Part shown: one piece after another, positions 31,966 to 42,987 of the stretch
How the letters are laid out: every line of letters starts with the position of its first letter
Numbering within the stretch: the first letter of the stretch is position 1
NCBI GenBank assembly: GCA_027579435.1
Contig: JANBPK010001508.1
Location: 1-50,635, forward strand
Direction of reading: 5' to 3'
Source of the DNA: Candolleomyces eurysporus
Lineage: Eukaryota; Basidiomycota; Agaricomycetes; Agaricales; Psathyrellaceae
Length of the DNA: 50,635 bases
The notes under the pieces: model-generated
What the model saw: only the letters and a program-made list of their open reading frames with translations
Database searches by the model: none
Told to the model about the DNA's origin: nothing
Translations under genes and position numbers: made by a program

Positions 31966-33749
31966 ATAATTCGATGTGTAGATTCACACTGGTTGGCAAT
32001 AGTATTACACCATCGTGTCCTTGATCATTGCGAATGACATTGTTGAGTTGCCTCGGGTGCAAGAGCGGAAGCAAGGAGGTAATGAACAGTAGGTGTCTCC
32101 TTCTTGCAACGAACGAACGCAGATGCGAGACACATGGAGCTTGTCATGCTGAACCAATCTTAAGTAGAGTTTCCTTATGACCTGAAGCCCCGCAGTCCAA
32201 ATATCAATTATTATATCAGCACAACGGCCAAATGATGACGCCTACTTCGCCACACTTCACCGCTCACCAGACAGGGTTTTGTTGTATTGTGAAAGTGACA
32301 GGCTTCAGCCACGAGCCCCAACCCGGGAACGAGCTCTCCGTTCTTGCGCCTTTGCTACTGGAGAGATGAACAAGACGTACATCGGTACTTAGTTAGCTTT
32401 TGACCCTCATTAAGCTTGAGCTCAACGCCTCTGTCGCAGACGAGTTAGGGAACGTCAGGTTCGACACAAATCTCGCCCCTAGTCGTCATGTTCGCCAAAG
32501 ACAGGGCATCTATTCTTCTTCCGTGAGTTGGAGTCTCTAGTTTTGGGTCAGCATTGTTAAACGCCCACCCTTCTTCGAGCTTGCCACATCCCGTAATCGC
32601 CTCTGACCCTGAATCTCCGAATAGTAAAATGTAATTTGTCGGCGATCTTGCAATTGACTCATTACGCAAGATGACTCCTTGTTAGAATCCAAGCGCCTGA
32701 TTACTAGTTTATGGCGATGAGAAAATCCCGTAAAGTGAATCAGGAGATGGACCTTGTCGTCTCCATGCGTCTACTTACTCACTTTGGCTTCTGTTGGCCG
32801 ACTCATCAATGGCAACTTGGCGGCACAGCTGCATGCGTATGACGGACAACTGGAAGTCAATCGCTTCCGACCGAGATCATATGTGGCAGGGTTCAGCTCT
32901 GATTATTATCAGTATTCTGGAACAGGGCATGGGCGTCCACGCGACCCCAAGTCATTTATAGCCCGACGGTTATTGCTCTCCTTCGGTCCAACTCTCATGC
33001 ATCGAGGGCGAAGGGCGAAGCGAATCACACATTCTGGATATTCAGGACGAATGGTGCATTTTGGTAAACGCGACACTAAGAACAGTTGAGCACCTTCCAG
33101 GCTGAGTTGTGGTTTGATATCAATAACCCCTGAATCCATCACTCCCTGGCCGTGCAGCGCGTCATTGGCAGCGCGAGAAGTGAGGTGATCGCAAGGCAAC
33201 GCGTTTACCAGACACGCTGGCGAGATATTTTGATGTTGAGTTGATATATTCGACAATAGGGTGGCTTTCAGCGCTCCCATCGCCTATTCCAGTCATTTTC
33301 ATTGTTTTTTGAACGCCGTGAAGAGGATCGCTTCGGACGCGGGGGTGGCATAAGGACAGCGCCACATAGCGTTGGGAACGTTGACTCGTTACCACTGCTA
33401 GGAGCACTTGATAGACGGAGCTTGACGAGTAGGATACTAATTGTTAGACAAGGTTCTCTATCAACCAGTTCTGAGCTTCAGTACACTGGTCCAATTCAAA
33501 GGTCATTTGCATTTAGCACATGTTCGAACTCCGGACCTTTCCAAATCCCTCGGTCCACTCCGCATGGTTCCCCTGCCGAGGAAGCGGTGGAGTTATTAGA
33601 CCTTTGTGAGATGATTCGGGCATTTTATTCCGTGTTTTCGAGCAATCTTCGGGGCTTTTGAACGATGGCGCCCATGAGAAGCGTTCGCGTGTTCGAATAT
33701 TGACTCGATGTGTCACAAAACTAGACCCACTTGGATAGTCCTCGAAACA
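31966..33749. other. 1.8 kb without a convincing gene
   Basis: A plus-strand open frame (about 32754-33089) reads like a hydrophobic leader followed by a Tyr/Arg-rich segment, but it has no ATG in frame and no splice support. Frames on the minus strand there are shadows. No repeat or RNA gene is recognised. Confidence 0.35.
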
Positions 33750-33756
33750 TATAAAA
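33750..33756 (+). promoter_or_regulatory. TATA box of the small secreted protein gene
   Basis: TATAAAA lies 92 bases before the start codon at 33842, followed by a C/T-rich leader ending in CAAGTAACA before the ATG. Confidence 0.6.
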
Positions 33757-33841
33757 GCTTAAACAGTTTCGTTGAGTCTAACCAAGAACCTCCCTTTCAC
33801 TCGAGTTCTCCTGCAAGCAATTAAATCTCTCTCAAGTAACA

Positions 33842-34365
33842 ATGCTTTTCAAACTTTCCTCTGTCATGACCACTGCTCTCGCCGCTGCCTCTTTGGCGAC
33901 TGCGTCCGCTGTCAACCTCGAGCAACGCCGGGATATTCCCGCTTCCTGCACTTTCGTCGTCAACCCTTCGGGAACTCCCGACCCTAGTGCTTTGTTGTTC
34001 AGCGAGTGGAACTACAGTACGTCCCCCGTTCCCAAATTTCCACTCCATCGCTCAGGGCTAATTTGTTTTCATCAGTCCTTGGAAGGAACTTGGCCAACTT
34101 TGTTCCTCCCGCGACGCCTATAAGGGTCTGTCATTCTTTATACTCATCGAGGCGTCGCTCCTATTAGACACTCTCATTACAACAGAATGGAAACAGTACC
34201 GTCATCGGTCCTGATGACACTGGCTTGTACACCGTCGAGCAGACCATCGCTGCTGATGAGTTGACCACCGCCGAGGCGATTGCCGTTGTCACTGGATGGG
34301 TCGGAACCACCTTTGATGGTCCGTGGTCCGGCGTTACCTGGACTTTCCAGAGCGTTACCTGCTAA
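33842..34365 (+). CDS. small secreted protein, 134 residues
   Basis: Three exons (33842-34016, 34076-34125, 34186-34365) give exactly 135 codons. The signal peptide is clear (SSVMTTALAAASLATASA), followed by a likely Kex2-type site (EQRR). The mature part has two Cys (ASCTFVV near its start and VTC as the last three residues), which could form one disulfide, and a C-terminal SGVTWTFQSVTC strand. The second donor is weak (GTCTGT). It fits the size and layout of Agaricomycete small secreted proteins, some of which are effectors or surface proteins. No enzyme motif is present and no specific function can be assigned. Confidence 0.75.
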
Positions 34366-35317
34366 GGGATAGATGGCTAGTTTGAAGTTGGCGATAGAGG
34401 CACGAGGTTTACGTTTACGACTAAAATGACGACTTGGCCAGTTCATGTGGATCTAGTACAGACGCATATACACATTGTGATTTGATTTGCTCACTCGCGT
34501 GAAGAAGCCTTTCGTACTTCCCCTTTATCGTCTTCATCCCTCACCGAACTCAAGGTTGAATGCTGAATATCGCAGATGTGGCTATGAAGCCTGAAGCACG
34601 TGTAGAGACGGCGACAAGCTCGACGCCAAACACGAGCAATCCATTCATCGACTTTCCCTTGTAGCTCTAGTGGTATGGACGATGTATCTTGGCAAACCCG
34701 CTGGATGCCATTCATTATTGATTGGATTCTGGCGATCTAGCACCAGCGTCGGTTAAATATTCCCTATGATGTCTTCCCTGTAGTCATCAGTAAACCTACA
34801 CTTCGCTTCCTCGCTTATACAAACGCTCTCACACGCAAAAATGCGCGGAAAAGTTCAGAAGTCGGAAGCTGGCAAGCTAAGGGGGATTTGGGCAAAAAGC
34901 CCCGCCAAATTTGGCGGGGGGCTAGCCCNAAAAAAGGTCAAAAGAGGCTAAAACCTTCGAAGCGAATTGTCGGTTTCCTGATGTCACTACTAGCAGTAGG
35001 TTTTGTTGTTGTTGTCATCTATAAATACTTCCGGTACAACCTAAGGATAAACCATGGCAGGGACGAGAAGCTCATAGATGCAGGGTCGTCAGCCTAGCCA
35101 TCTGAACTAGCGTTCAAAAAAATTGATGGCCCAGAAGCTGGGCTTTCCCTAGGTTTTGTCCCTCTCTGCGATCTATTATTGTAAGAGAAAGTAGCTGGGA
35201 AAAACGCGTTGATTATTATATAAGCAAGCCTCGCTGGCTCTGACTGGACGCGGCTGCACTAGATTATGTAAGCCACTTACTGGCACGCGTCGCGACGCGC
35301 TCTTGCTGCATCCTGCC
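34366..35317. other. gene-free DNA with hairpins, probably mobile-element margin
   Basis: This holds a 20-base perfect palindrome at 34899-34918 and a 14-base CpG-dense palindrome at 35286-35299 (CGCGTCGCGACGCG). A single N sits at 34929. The short frame around 34960-35097 has a hydrophobic stretch (VGFLMSLLAVGFVVVVIYKY) but no gene context. Confidence 0.4.
34899..34918. repeat. 20-base perfect palindrome followed by CTAG
   Basis: CCCCGCCAAATTTGGCGGGG is self-complementary over its full length and is followed after two G by CTAG, a match to the CTRR end of Helitrons, which carry a hairpin just inside their 3' end. The next base is not T, so the match is imperfect. It could be the 3' end of a second, non-autonomous element lying upstream. 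Confidence 0.45.
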
Positions 35318-36060
35318 GTGTTTTGCCAACTCTCACTGCACTGTGACATGACTAAACATTATAGACTCTGATCTCTCTTGATTTTAAACCTTGCTGCACT
35401 GTAAAGAGCTAAACACTAGCTACTCTCTCTTACATAGATAGAGTATTTACTTTGATTTCTCCTGATTATTATTATTATTATTTTGTCTCCTCTCCACTGT
35501 ATCTTTCTGTTCCTTCACCTCAACCTTGGTATGCATGTTTTCTCACCACTGTCCAGCCTTATTACTGATACATGGCAGTGCTTGATTACAAGGTTTTGAT
35601 AATGCCAAAAATGTGCCAGAATATATGCTGGAATTGTTCCAATAGTGTACAATGGCTGCTTAGGTTTGGTTTTTTGGGTGAATTTGCAGTAGTTGTGCTA
35701 TAGCCAGAGCATGGAATGTGCTTTGACTGTTGCAACCATCTTGCAATGCAGTTTGGGAGAGAGTGGAGAGTGGAGTGTATGAGATGTTCTTAACCTCAAC
35801 TTTTAAGTACAAGGTTACATTTTGCAAAGTCTCTACTACTGGAACAAAGGCCAAACATGCACAAGATGTGTTGTATTATATGGTGGCTACTTGCCTGTCA
35901 TGGAAGGAGAATCCTGCACATGAGTGAATGGTGAGGTGCAATGAAGGAGTCAGACACACACAGGTGAGAGGAAGCAGCAAGTGGTGCTTCAACAGTACAA
36001 TGTGGTACTGAAGCATCCACAGCCAAATGGCCAAATTCAAGGTTGACTAGATATNAAAAT

Positions 36061-37258
36061 GAAAAAGAGTCACTTGCCCTGGCCACTGTTCATGGGCTAT
36101 TTGCCAGTTGTCTATGCTCTATTTCAAGGCAGTCTGATCTAGCAGAGCTTATACAGCAGACATCATTGGTTATTTGGGATGAAGCTCCAATGCAGCACCA
36201 GCACATTCATGAAGCAGTGGATTGCACATTCAAATTTATCCACAATTGTCCAGAAAAGCCATTTGGTGGACTCAGTGTTGGGTTTGGAGGGGATTTCCAG
36301 TAGATTTTGCCTGCAATCCCAAAGGGGTCAGGGGTTCAGATTGTAGGTGCCTGCATGTAGAGATCATATCTATGGCATAGGTTGCAACTTCTCTGTCTGA
36401 AGCAAACATTCTAGCTTAATTTTGCAGTTGTCCAAGAGCATGAATTTGCTCAATGGTAGCTGGAGGTGGGAAGAGGTGGACATATCAACATTGATTCTGG
36501 AGACATCATCCTTCTAGAATCCTTCAGATGCAGTGGAAACAAGATTGAAGACGTGATTAGCACCATCTACTCCAAGATCTCCAACAACCAACTCCCTCCT
36601 CCTGATCAGTACTTTGCAGAACACAGATCACACTATTCTTTCTTCCCAGAGCAATGATGTTGACAGTATTAACTCCCGAATTCTCAAACAGGTTCCTGGA
36701 GAAGCCCAAGTGTATCACAGCATTGATTCAGCACAAAGTCAGGATGAAGGAGACCAAGGCACAGAAATGACATATCCACAAGAGTACCTCAACTCAATCA
36801 ACTATTGTCCCATTTGAAACTCAAATTGGTGCACCAGTCATGATTCTGTACAATCTCTCCTCTTCAGATGGAGTCTGCAATGGGTCAAGGGGCATTATTA
36901 CTCGAATGTCTTCCTGTGTCCTGGAGGTTCAACTTCTATCTGGAGACAATGCTGGAAAGTGTGTCTTCATTCCATGCCTCAAAATCACACCATCTGAAAC
37001 ACAAATTCCATTCCATCTCACTTGCCTTCAATTTCCAGTCCGACTTGCTTTTGCAATGACCATCAACAAATCTCAAGGTTGATCAGTAAAGTGTGTTGGT
37101 CTGGACTTGAGGACTCCCATCTTCACACATGGGCAATTTTATGTAGATGTTTCAAGAGTTACTTGGGTTCAGAACATCAAAATTATAAATAGACCTACTG
37201 ATGATAATGACTCTCCCTTGACTACAAAAAATATTGTATACCCAGAAGTTCTAAAGTA
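36061..37258 (+). pseudogene. Helitron Pif1-like helicase relic
   Basis: Broken plus-strand frames show helicase motifs in order: VHGLFASCLCS, then LVIWDEAPMQHQHIHEAVD (motif II, DEAP), FGGLSVGFGGDFQ followed by a TAG and ILPAIPKGS (motif III), LNSINYCPI, TPVMILYNLSSSDGVCNGSR, and RLAFAMTINKSQG (motif VI) followed by a TGA, then VKCVGLDLRTPIF and VDVSRV. Stops sit at places where family members usually have Gln (GGDFRQ, NKSQGQS). At least four in-frame stops and shifts occur, and an N at 36055. Helitrons transpose by rolling circle using a Rep-helicase protein; no function remains here. Confidence 0.85.
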
Positions 37259-37341
37259 GCCTTATTTACTGTAATTGCAGGTGCAAAACACCAATGTTCT
37301 GTTGTTCCATGCTCATGTAGCTCAGATGATCAATTGCGCAT

Positions 37342-37360
37342 CCCGTGACGTAGGCACGGG
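37342..37360 (+). repeat. Helitron 3'-terminal hairpin
   Basis: A six-base stem, CCCGTG with CACGGG, encloses the loop ACGTAGG. This sequence type is characteristic of Helitron 3' ends. TCTGTAGGCTTG follows; a clean CTRR terminus is not evident, so the true end may be mutated or lie a few bases on. Confidence 0.6.
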
Positions 37361-37370
37361 TCTGTAGGCT

Positions 37371-37980
37371 TGTATTCAGTGAATTAGATTAGTTATCAAA
37401 TTAATCAGCCAACAGCCGGGTGAGATAGTGACAGGCATATAGTACACCCAGGCAGTAACTCCAAGGTGAACATGTAGTGTATATTTGTACAACACGATTT
37501 TCTATCAGATACATATCATTCGTCTTACTATCCACCACTCTAAAGAGCATGCGTAGGTAAAGTGAGGAAGTGGTCTAACCGAGTACTGTAAGCGCCCATG
37601 TCAGGGTTAGCGTTGGCGTAATTTTTCGTGAGTTAGATGTTGAAGTCGATTCTAGTTAGTTATCCTCTTCCGTTGAGTACCCAACATCAATCCAGCCCCT
37701 CATCGTCTCTCCGTACTTGATCACTGCCCACAAACACCTGTAAGTAAGATCCAATCCATTAGTTAGTCAGTCGTTGGGTTTCTCAATCAGCAAATAAGTT
37801 AAAAAACCCTAGTGAACGAAGGAAACAAGAAATAGGGGTACGGAAGGGGGAATATCTGTCTCTTCTTCACTCTCTCCTTCTCTTCAATGATCCGGAAAGC
37901 TAGCAAAATCAACCTTCTTTCCCCCTTCCCACCCAAGACGACCGTAAAAGGTGCCTCAGGCAAGAAAACGTAACTCAAAC
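37371..37980. other. intergenic, no gene seen
   Basis: The interval between the Helitron end and the 3' end of the transporter gene. Short open frames overlap the transporter's last intron and are not supported. Confidence 0.45.
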
Positions 37981-40247
37981 TCAAACATACTCCAACTGCA
38001 AAGAAAGAGAAGAAGGGCCACAGAAAGACTCACCCAAACCCAACCCAGCCTAAACAAGCAGCAACACAATTAGCTGCGAGGACTCCGTAAGTTTCGACCA
38101 TGGGGAAGATAATCATGATCCAGAGAGCGAGGAGGACGGCTCGGAATGCGCTTTGTGTGTCGTATCGTGTACAAGCGAAAGGTGTATCGGAGTCGCGTGG
38201 AGGGACAAAAGAGAGGAAAGAGCCGCATCGTACGCGATGGGGAAGAGAAGAGAGTGGACGACAGTTGAGATTGATAGGGAGAAAAGAGAAGAGGGCAGCA
38301 TAAACACAAAGGATCAAGAACGCGAATCAATCAGCCAACGGAAGGCAGCGAGGAACAAAGGAGATCAAGAGGAAGGCACACCTATTCGCAGCCACACTCT
38401 CTGCACTCCTTGAGTGCACAATATCAACAATATACGCCGAGCAGGGGCTAAACACCATATCGATCTGTCCGTTCCAATCAGCATCACGCTCCTCTCAGTC
38501 CCTTCCCGACTTTCTCAGCTTTGCCAACTTCGGAAGTGAAAGCCGAGAACTCAAAAGCGGGGGAAAAAGGAAACTCACTCCAAGCCCATTGAAAAACAAA
38601 CAAACCAAATTACCCACTAGTCCAACCCGGCCATCTACATATGTCGTCAACCACCCACTCACGATCGCCGACACCGGCACGAGGGTGAGAGCAGGGAGGA
38701 GGGCAGCGCGCAGACGGTCTTCGGGGTACCATCTCCCTCGTTGAGCTTTGAGGCGGGTGATGGTGTGGTCGGAGAGGCGGCCAGCTAAGGGAGCGCCGAC
38801 TGGGGACGTTGGGGGTAAGAGTTAGAGGGTTGAGAAAGAAAGGAGAAGGTAAGAAAGGAAGGAGAGATGGAACTTACTCATACTTCCAATCCCGTTTGGG
38901 ATGAAACATGCTCCGATGAATGCTTCGTTCGTTAAGCCATATTTACGCCCCTAGTGTCAAGTGCCCTTAACACGGTCCCAATTAGACCGAAAGGGTGGTA
39001 ATGAACTTACGATCGTGTAGGAGATAGGTATCAGAAGGACTGAAAGTTGCTCGTTAGTACGAGCTAAACTCTCATTTGAGTACAGCACGTACTATAATCG
39101 ACGGCAAGGATCAAGAATATAACCATCGCCTACAAACGCATCGTGATGAGTTAAATCTTCGAATTATTAAAGCGAATGACTCACAATCGCAAGAAGATTC
39201 GGACTCCTCAACATCAAAAGTGCTTCAAACGGGTTCAAAATCACCGGCATCCTGAACTTGAACATACCCCCTGCCCCCTCCCTCCCGCTGGTCGCTTCAC
39301 GTCCATCAACTGCCACCGGCAACTTTTCGATACCCCGGGTTCCGGGATGACTGGTTTCAGGGAAAAAAAGGAGGATGGAGAGGAAGACGCCTAAGATAAC
39401 GATGGCGAGGACCACTTGCATTATCCGCCAGGATGCGTAGTGGGCGGCTGCTCCGCCTGCTAGTGGTGCAAGTGCGGGGCCTAGCAATATAGCCTATGAA
39501 ATGGAATCCCAGTGAAAACGTAATTACGCGAAGGGAAGGTTGATAGTTTGATGATACGCACAGCAAAGAACACGCCCATCGCCGTACCCCTTTCTTCCAA
39601 TTTGTATATATCACCGATGACTCCCGCTCCTACGGATAAACCGGAAGAGACACCAAAGGCTTGGAGGAACCGCCAAAAGAGCAATTGCGAAATCGACGAG
39701 GAGGCTGCGGTGCCGATGGAGCCTATAACGGAGAGTGGGAGAAGGCAGCAGTATACTGGACGTCTACCGTCTGCAAGAAACGGTCGTTCGAGGTAAGTAC
39801 AGAAACAAAACGTTGAATGGAAAGAAAATCGCGGCGTACAGAAACCAGAGTAGGATGAACCTACGAGGCTGCCTATTGCCAGCGCAAACACGGAGACGCT
39901 GACTGCATAGCTGTCACCAGTAAAGAGAAGGTCAGTCCACGCTTAGAAGACGTATGAGGGGGCGAGGCTCTCACCTCACTGTTCCGCCCGTCGTCTCCAA
40001 ATCCTTCGCGATCTGAGGTATACATGGAATGAAAGATCCAGCCATGAACACTGCATAAATCGTTAAGAGTTTTCCGAGGTGAAAGAAAACATAAGTTACA
40101 TGGAAGAAGCCCACACATTGATACCATCGCCACAATCGCTCTTTTCTGAGAAACCGAGAACCTTTTGTAAACCAGTTCATGGGCCTTGAGCGTCGACGAT
40201 TCCTGCAGGAGAGGCGTTGCCTCTGTGTCCGAGCTTGCTTGCATCAT
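37981..40247 (-). CDS. MFS transporter of the drug:H+ antiporter (DHA1) type
   Basis: The start at 40247 gives MMQASSDTEATPLLQESSTL, an acidic cytosolic N terminus, then VYKRFSVSQKRAIVAMVSMC. Exons in order show GSFIPCIPQIAKDLETT, ALAIGSLVG, GRRPVYCCLLPLSVIGSIGT, WRFLQAFGVSSGLSVGAGVI with GDIYKLEERGTAMGVFFA (the DHA1 loop), ALAPLAGGAAAHYASWRIM, FFPETSHPGTRGIEKLPV (central loop), GAPLAGRLSDHTITRLKAQR, MVFSPCSAYIVDIVHSRSAE with SVAANR, and LLALWIMIIFPMVETYGVLA. The last exon encodes only a few residues before a TGA at 37981-37983. About ten introns are needed. This family exports toxic compounds, polyamines or metabolites in exchange for protons across the plasma membrane. The substrate is not predictable. 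No secondary-metabolite genes are next to it. Confidence 0.85.
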
Positions 40248-40955
40248 TCGACGGTTTGACTGGACGATTCTGAGCTCGCGAGGACGGGGGTGAAGGGGTG
40301 AGGAGGACGGGCCTTGCGCATAACTTGCTCGAGTCTTGAGTCAGATCAGAAATTTCCAGAGCCTTTGATGGCCATTCGGACGTCTCGGGCCAATGACCGA
40401 TTGCCGTGATCCGATGCTCTCGGCCCCCAAACCGGATCTCGAGCCGACAAGATCAAGTTGCCGGGTGTAAGTACTGGCCGCATTGCACATGTACAGGACA
40501 CAAGAACTCACTCTCTTCATCGCTAATCCCTCGTTTGACATCCCGTACCCGAGTCCTCGTCAGGGGCTCTACCGAGTAAATGGAGTTCGGATTACCTGCG
40601 GAATTAAATCTCCACTGGTGTGGGCGGGAAGCTACAATTCGAGATTGACATGGTGGACAAGCATTAATTACCGTACCTGGTGATCCCCACCGAGAGCTGG
40701 TTTAAGAGACCTTTCCAAAAGAACTGCATATTGCTTCCACGATCGCTCCACAGGAACGTAGAGTTCAGGCTCCGAGATGNCCCCCCCGGATCCAATAGTC
40801 TTTCGATAAATAACACAAACGTTTGATACCATGCAGCACTCTGGGGCCATCATCATTCTCTTCATCTTCATTTATCATCATGCGATGGGCCTCCTGGGTC
40901 AGCCGCCCGGGTAAGAACTTGAGAATCTTCCGTTGCCGGTACGGCGTAGTAATCA
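40248..40955. other. intergenic, one N followed by C run
   Basis: The 5' region of the transporter and the 3' flank of an F-box gene. An N at 40780 precedes a C run. No gene is supported. Confidence 0.45.
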
Positions 40956-42185
40956 TTACCCGTGTTCCAAATTCCGAATGCCTTGAGAGTCTCTATGTCG
41001 TCCAACCGACCTATGCTTCCTTTCCACGAGGGTCCCACGTAGACACGGACTTTCTTCTCTTGACAAGGCAACGCGACGCGCCTTGACACCGATAATCACC
41101 ATGAGCGCAACACGAGAGAAGGAAAGAAGATTCGCATACCGAATTACACTCTCCGGGATCGACACCGTGCGCACGCCGGGACCCATCGATATCACGTCCT
41201 TCAGCATGCCGAGGTTGCTGCCTTTCTTGATATCCAAGTGTTGTAACGCAGGAAAAATAACAGGACGTAGACCTTTCCTTTCGGACGTGACTTCGCCAAA
41301 ATACCGACAGTCATTTTCCCAACGGAGAACGCTGAGTGCTGGGAGGACGGGTAGCACGGCTTCAACGAAGAACGGGCACATGGGTTTCCAGGACAAAGTG
41401 AGCGCCTCTAGCGTAGAGGAACAGGCCTCTAAGAGGCGGCGAAGAGCTGAATAGACTCTAAATTCGAGGCGAGCGATCGCCGTGGGTCTTTCTTCCAGTA
41501 GGTAGGAGAGGACTTGCGCGTCCCATTTACTTTCAAACAAACTACCCACTCTTCCTTCCTTGCGCAATGCTGCTATGTCGTCAGCAACTTCTGCGCATTC
41601 CAAATCGGACATTGAAGAGAACTCGAGGGCTTGCTCCTCCAACAGTTCTTCTGACTCGGTATCAGACCCATCGCCGTGGTTCTCCTCCGAGCCACCTTCC
41701 TCGCTCCCCTCTTCACTTCCTTCATCTTCATCGCTATCCGAGCTCGTCACATACGTATCATCACTGGTCTCCGACCCGTTACCAACGTCATAACCATCCC
41801 CTTCTGGATAGGCCACACTCCAGAGGTCTCCAATCTCAACATCCAAGTGAACGATACCGCTATGCGCCCCTTCTTCGTCTCGGGATCTGTCGTGGTCGTA
41901 GTCTTGCAGCGCTGTCGGGACATCACTTTCGCCTTCTTCTTCTGGTCTTCCTATAGTCGACCTGAAGTGTTCCTCGAACGCCAAAAGATTTTCCCAGCCC
42001 CGGATGGTGACGGAGTGGTATCGATGGTATCGCGATAGCCGTCGCAGCTCGCGACATGTGCGAGATAGGACAAGTGTTGTAGTACAATTGAAGTGATTGT
42101 CGCCGTTATCGTTATCATCGACGGTGCAGGTGCAGGTATGACTCATTATTCGGTGCCAGAGCTCGGGTGGGAGGTCAGGGAGCAT
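40956..42185 (-). CDS. F-box protein, copy A of an inverted paralogue pair
   Basis: The 409-codon frame starts MLPDLPPELWHRIMSHTCTC, an F-box opening (LPxELWxRI), followed by LVLSRTCRELRRLSRYHRYH. A long acidic linker (DSDEDEGSEEGSEEGGSEEN, about residues 150-200) separates this from a C-terminal region with leucine-rich strands (YSALRRLLEACSSTLEALTL, FFVEAVLPVLPALSVLRWEN). It is homologous through its length to the plus-strand gene at 48418. The last 70 codons (after SIPESVIR) are probably intronic: GTATGC follows directly, so the true end lies in an unresolved further exon. F-box proteins serve as substrate receptors of SCF ubiquitin ligases. Confidence 0.8.
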   Translation of the reverse strand: MLPDLPPELWHRIMSHTCTCTVDDNDNGDNHFNCTTTLVLSRTCRELRRLSRYHRYHSVTIRGWENLLAFEEHFRSTIGRPEEEGESDVPTALQDYDHDRSRDEEGAHSGIVHLDVEIGDLWSVAYPEGDGYDVGNGSETSDDTYVTSSDSDEDEGSEEGSEEGGSEENHGDGSDTESEELLEEQALEFSSMSDLECAEVADDIAALRKEGRVGSLFESKWDAQVLSYLLEERPTAIARLEFRVYSALRRLLEACSSTLEALTLSWKPMCPFFVEAVLPVLPALSVLRWENDCRYFGEVTSERKGLRPVIFPALQHLDIKKGSNLGMLKDVISMGPGVRTVSIPESVIRYANLLSFSRVALMVIIGVKARRVALSREESPCLRGTLVERKHRSVGRHRDSQGIRNLEHG

Positions 42186-42912
42186 GATGAAGTACAGCAG
42201 TCAAGAGGTGGCGCTCGTTGACTGCCCAATGCCAAAACCCACTGGCATTGGAGCGGAGATTCAATTACATAGCCTCGGCTGACGACTTGACGCTCCAGGG
42301 TTCGACGGAAACCCGATTAAGCTTTTTACATTCGAGTCTTTAGTTCGGCAGAACATAGCATTTAGAACGTACCTAAATACAAGCCGGGGCCTGAGGACTC
42401 ATTGAGAGTCGTAATTCAAGTGTTCAGGGCTGGCTTCAAGGGATGTCAGGAAGCCTCCACGAACGGGGATGAGATCCCATGAAAATCATCTGACCAAACC
42501 AATTTGGTACTTCTTTGATGTGTTCTGAGAATNAAAACTCTTGNTTTTCGGGAGTGCTGCGGTCGTTAAGAGGCAAGTAGCTCACTACTAGAGATACGAG
42601 CAAGAGGAGNAAAACGAGGAAGAATTCCTTCGTCCGTTTAAAGATCAGCGTGGGACGACTTCGAGAAGTGTGATAGGTAGACTCGTGAAACTCGTCATTC
42701 ACCTCAAAGCACATGTCAGTGAGTTCTCGTTTATCATCGTGCTTCTCTTCCGCACGAAAGCCGATACAAATTCCTACATGTTGAGTATTAATACAAATGT
42801 GCAGGGGAGATCCGAGTCTCTAGATAGGAGCTTGCTCAACGAGAAGTTCCACTTGTCAAAGGCTTCGATATCACTTCTGAGGGTTGGTGACAAGCGTCGA
42901 GTTTTCCCTACA
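42186..42912. other. intergenic with three single N's
   Basis: N's at 42533, 42544 and 42610 lie inside a minus-strand frame (42436-42714) with a hydrophobic stretch, so its reading is unreliable. I do not call it. Confidence 0.4.
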
Positions 42913-42918
42913 TATAAG
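42913..42918 (+). promoter_or_regulatory. TATA-like box of the S8 protease gene
   Basis: TATAAG lies 75 bases before the start codon at 42988. Confidence 0.45.
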
Positions 42919-42987
42919 AACAAGCCAATTTATATCCTTGAATGATCGGCGAGAGGTCGACATATTCCCGACTTCGCTTTTGCAGCC

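Larger units (their letters stand above)
35318..37370 (+). mobile_element. degenerate Helitron
   Basis: About 2 kb of AT-richer DNA carries helicase motifs of a Helitron on the plus strand (36061-37258) and ends with a CCCGTG/CACGGG hairpin at 37342-37360, the usual Helitron 3' structure. Only about four CpG dinucleotides occur between 35318 and 37335, while both flanks are CpG-rich. Rep/HUH sequences and the helicase Walker A segment are not visible, so the copy is internally deleted and dead. The 5' end was not located; the start given is where CpG depletion begins. Confidence 0.75.

Noticed and set aside
32754..33089. Possible secreted protein ORF
   Set aside because: It has a hydrophobic leader-like start but no in-frame ATG. 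A nearby ATG is in another frame, and no intron rescues it.
38030..38330. Several long ORFs at the transporter's 3' end on both strands
   Set aside because: They read through the last introns of the MFS gene. Only the segment encoding LLALWIMIIFPMVETYGVLA fits the family.
42436..42714. Minus-strand ORF with a hydrophobic segment
   Set aside because: Three N's fall inside it and two of them alter the frame, so neither frame nor sequence can be trusted.
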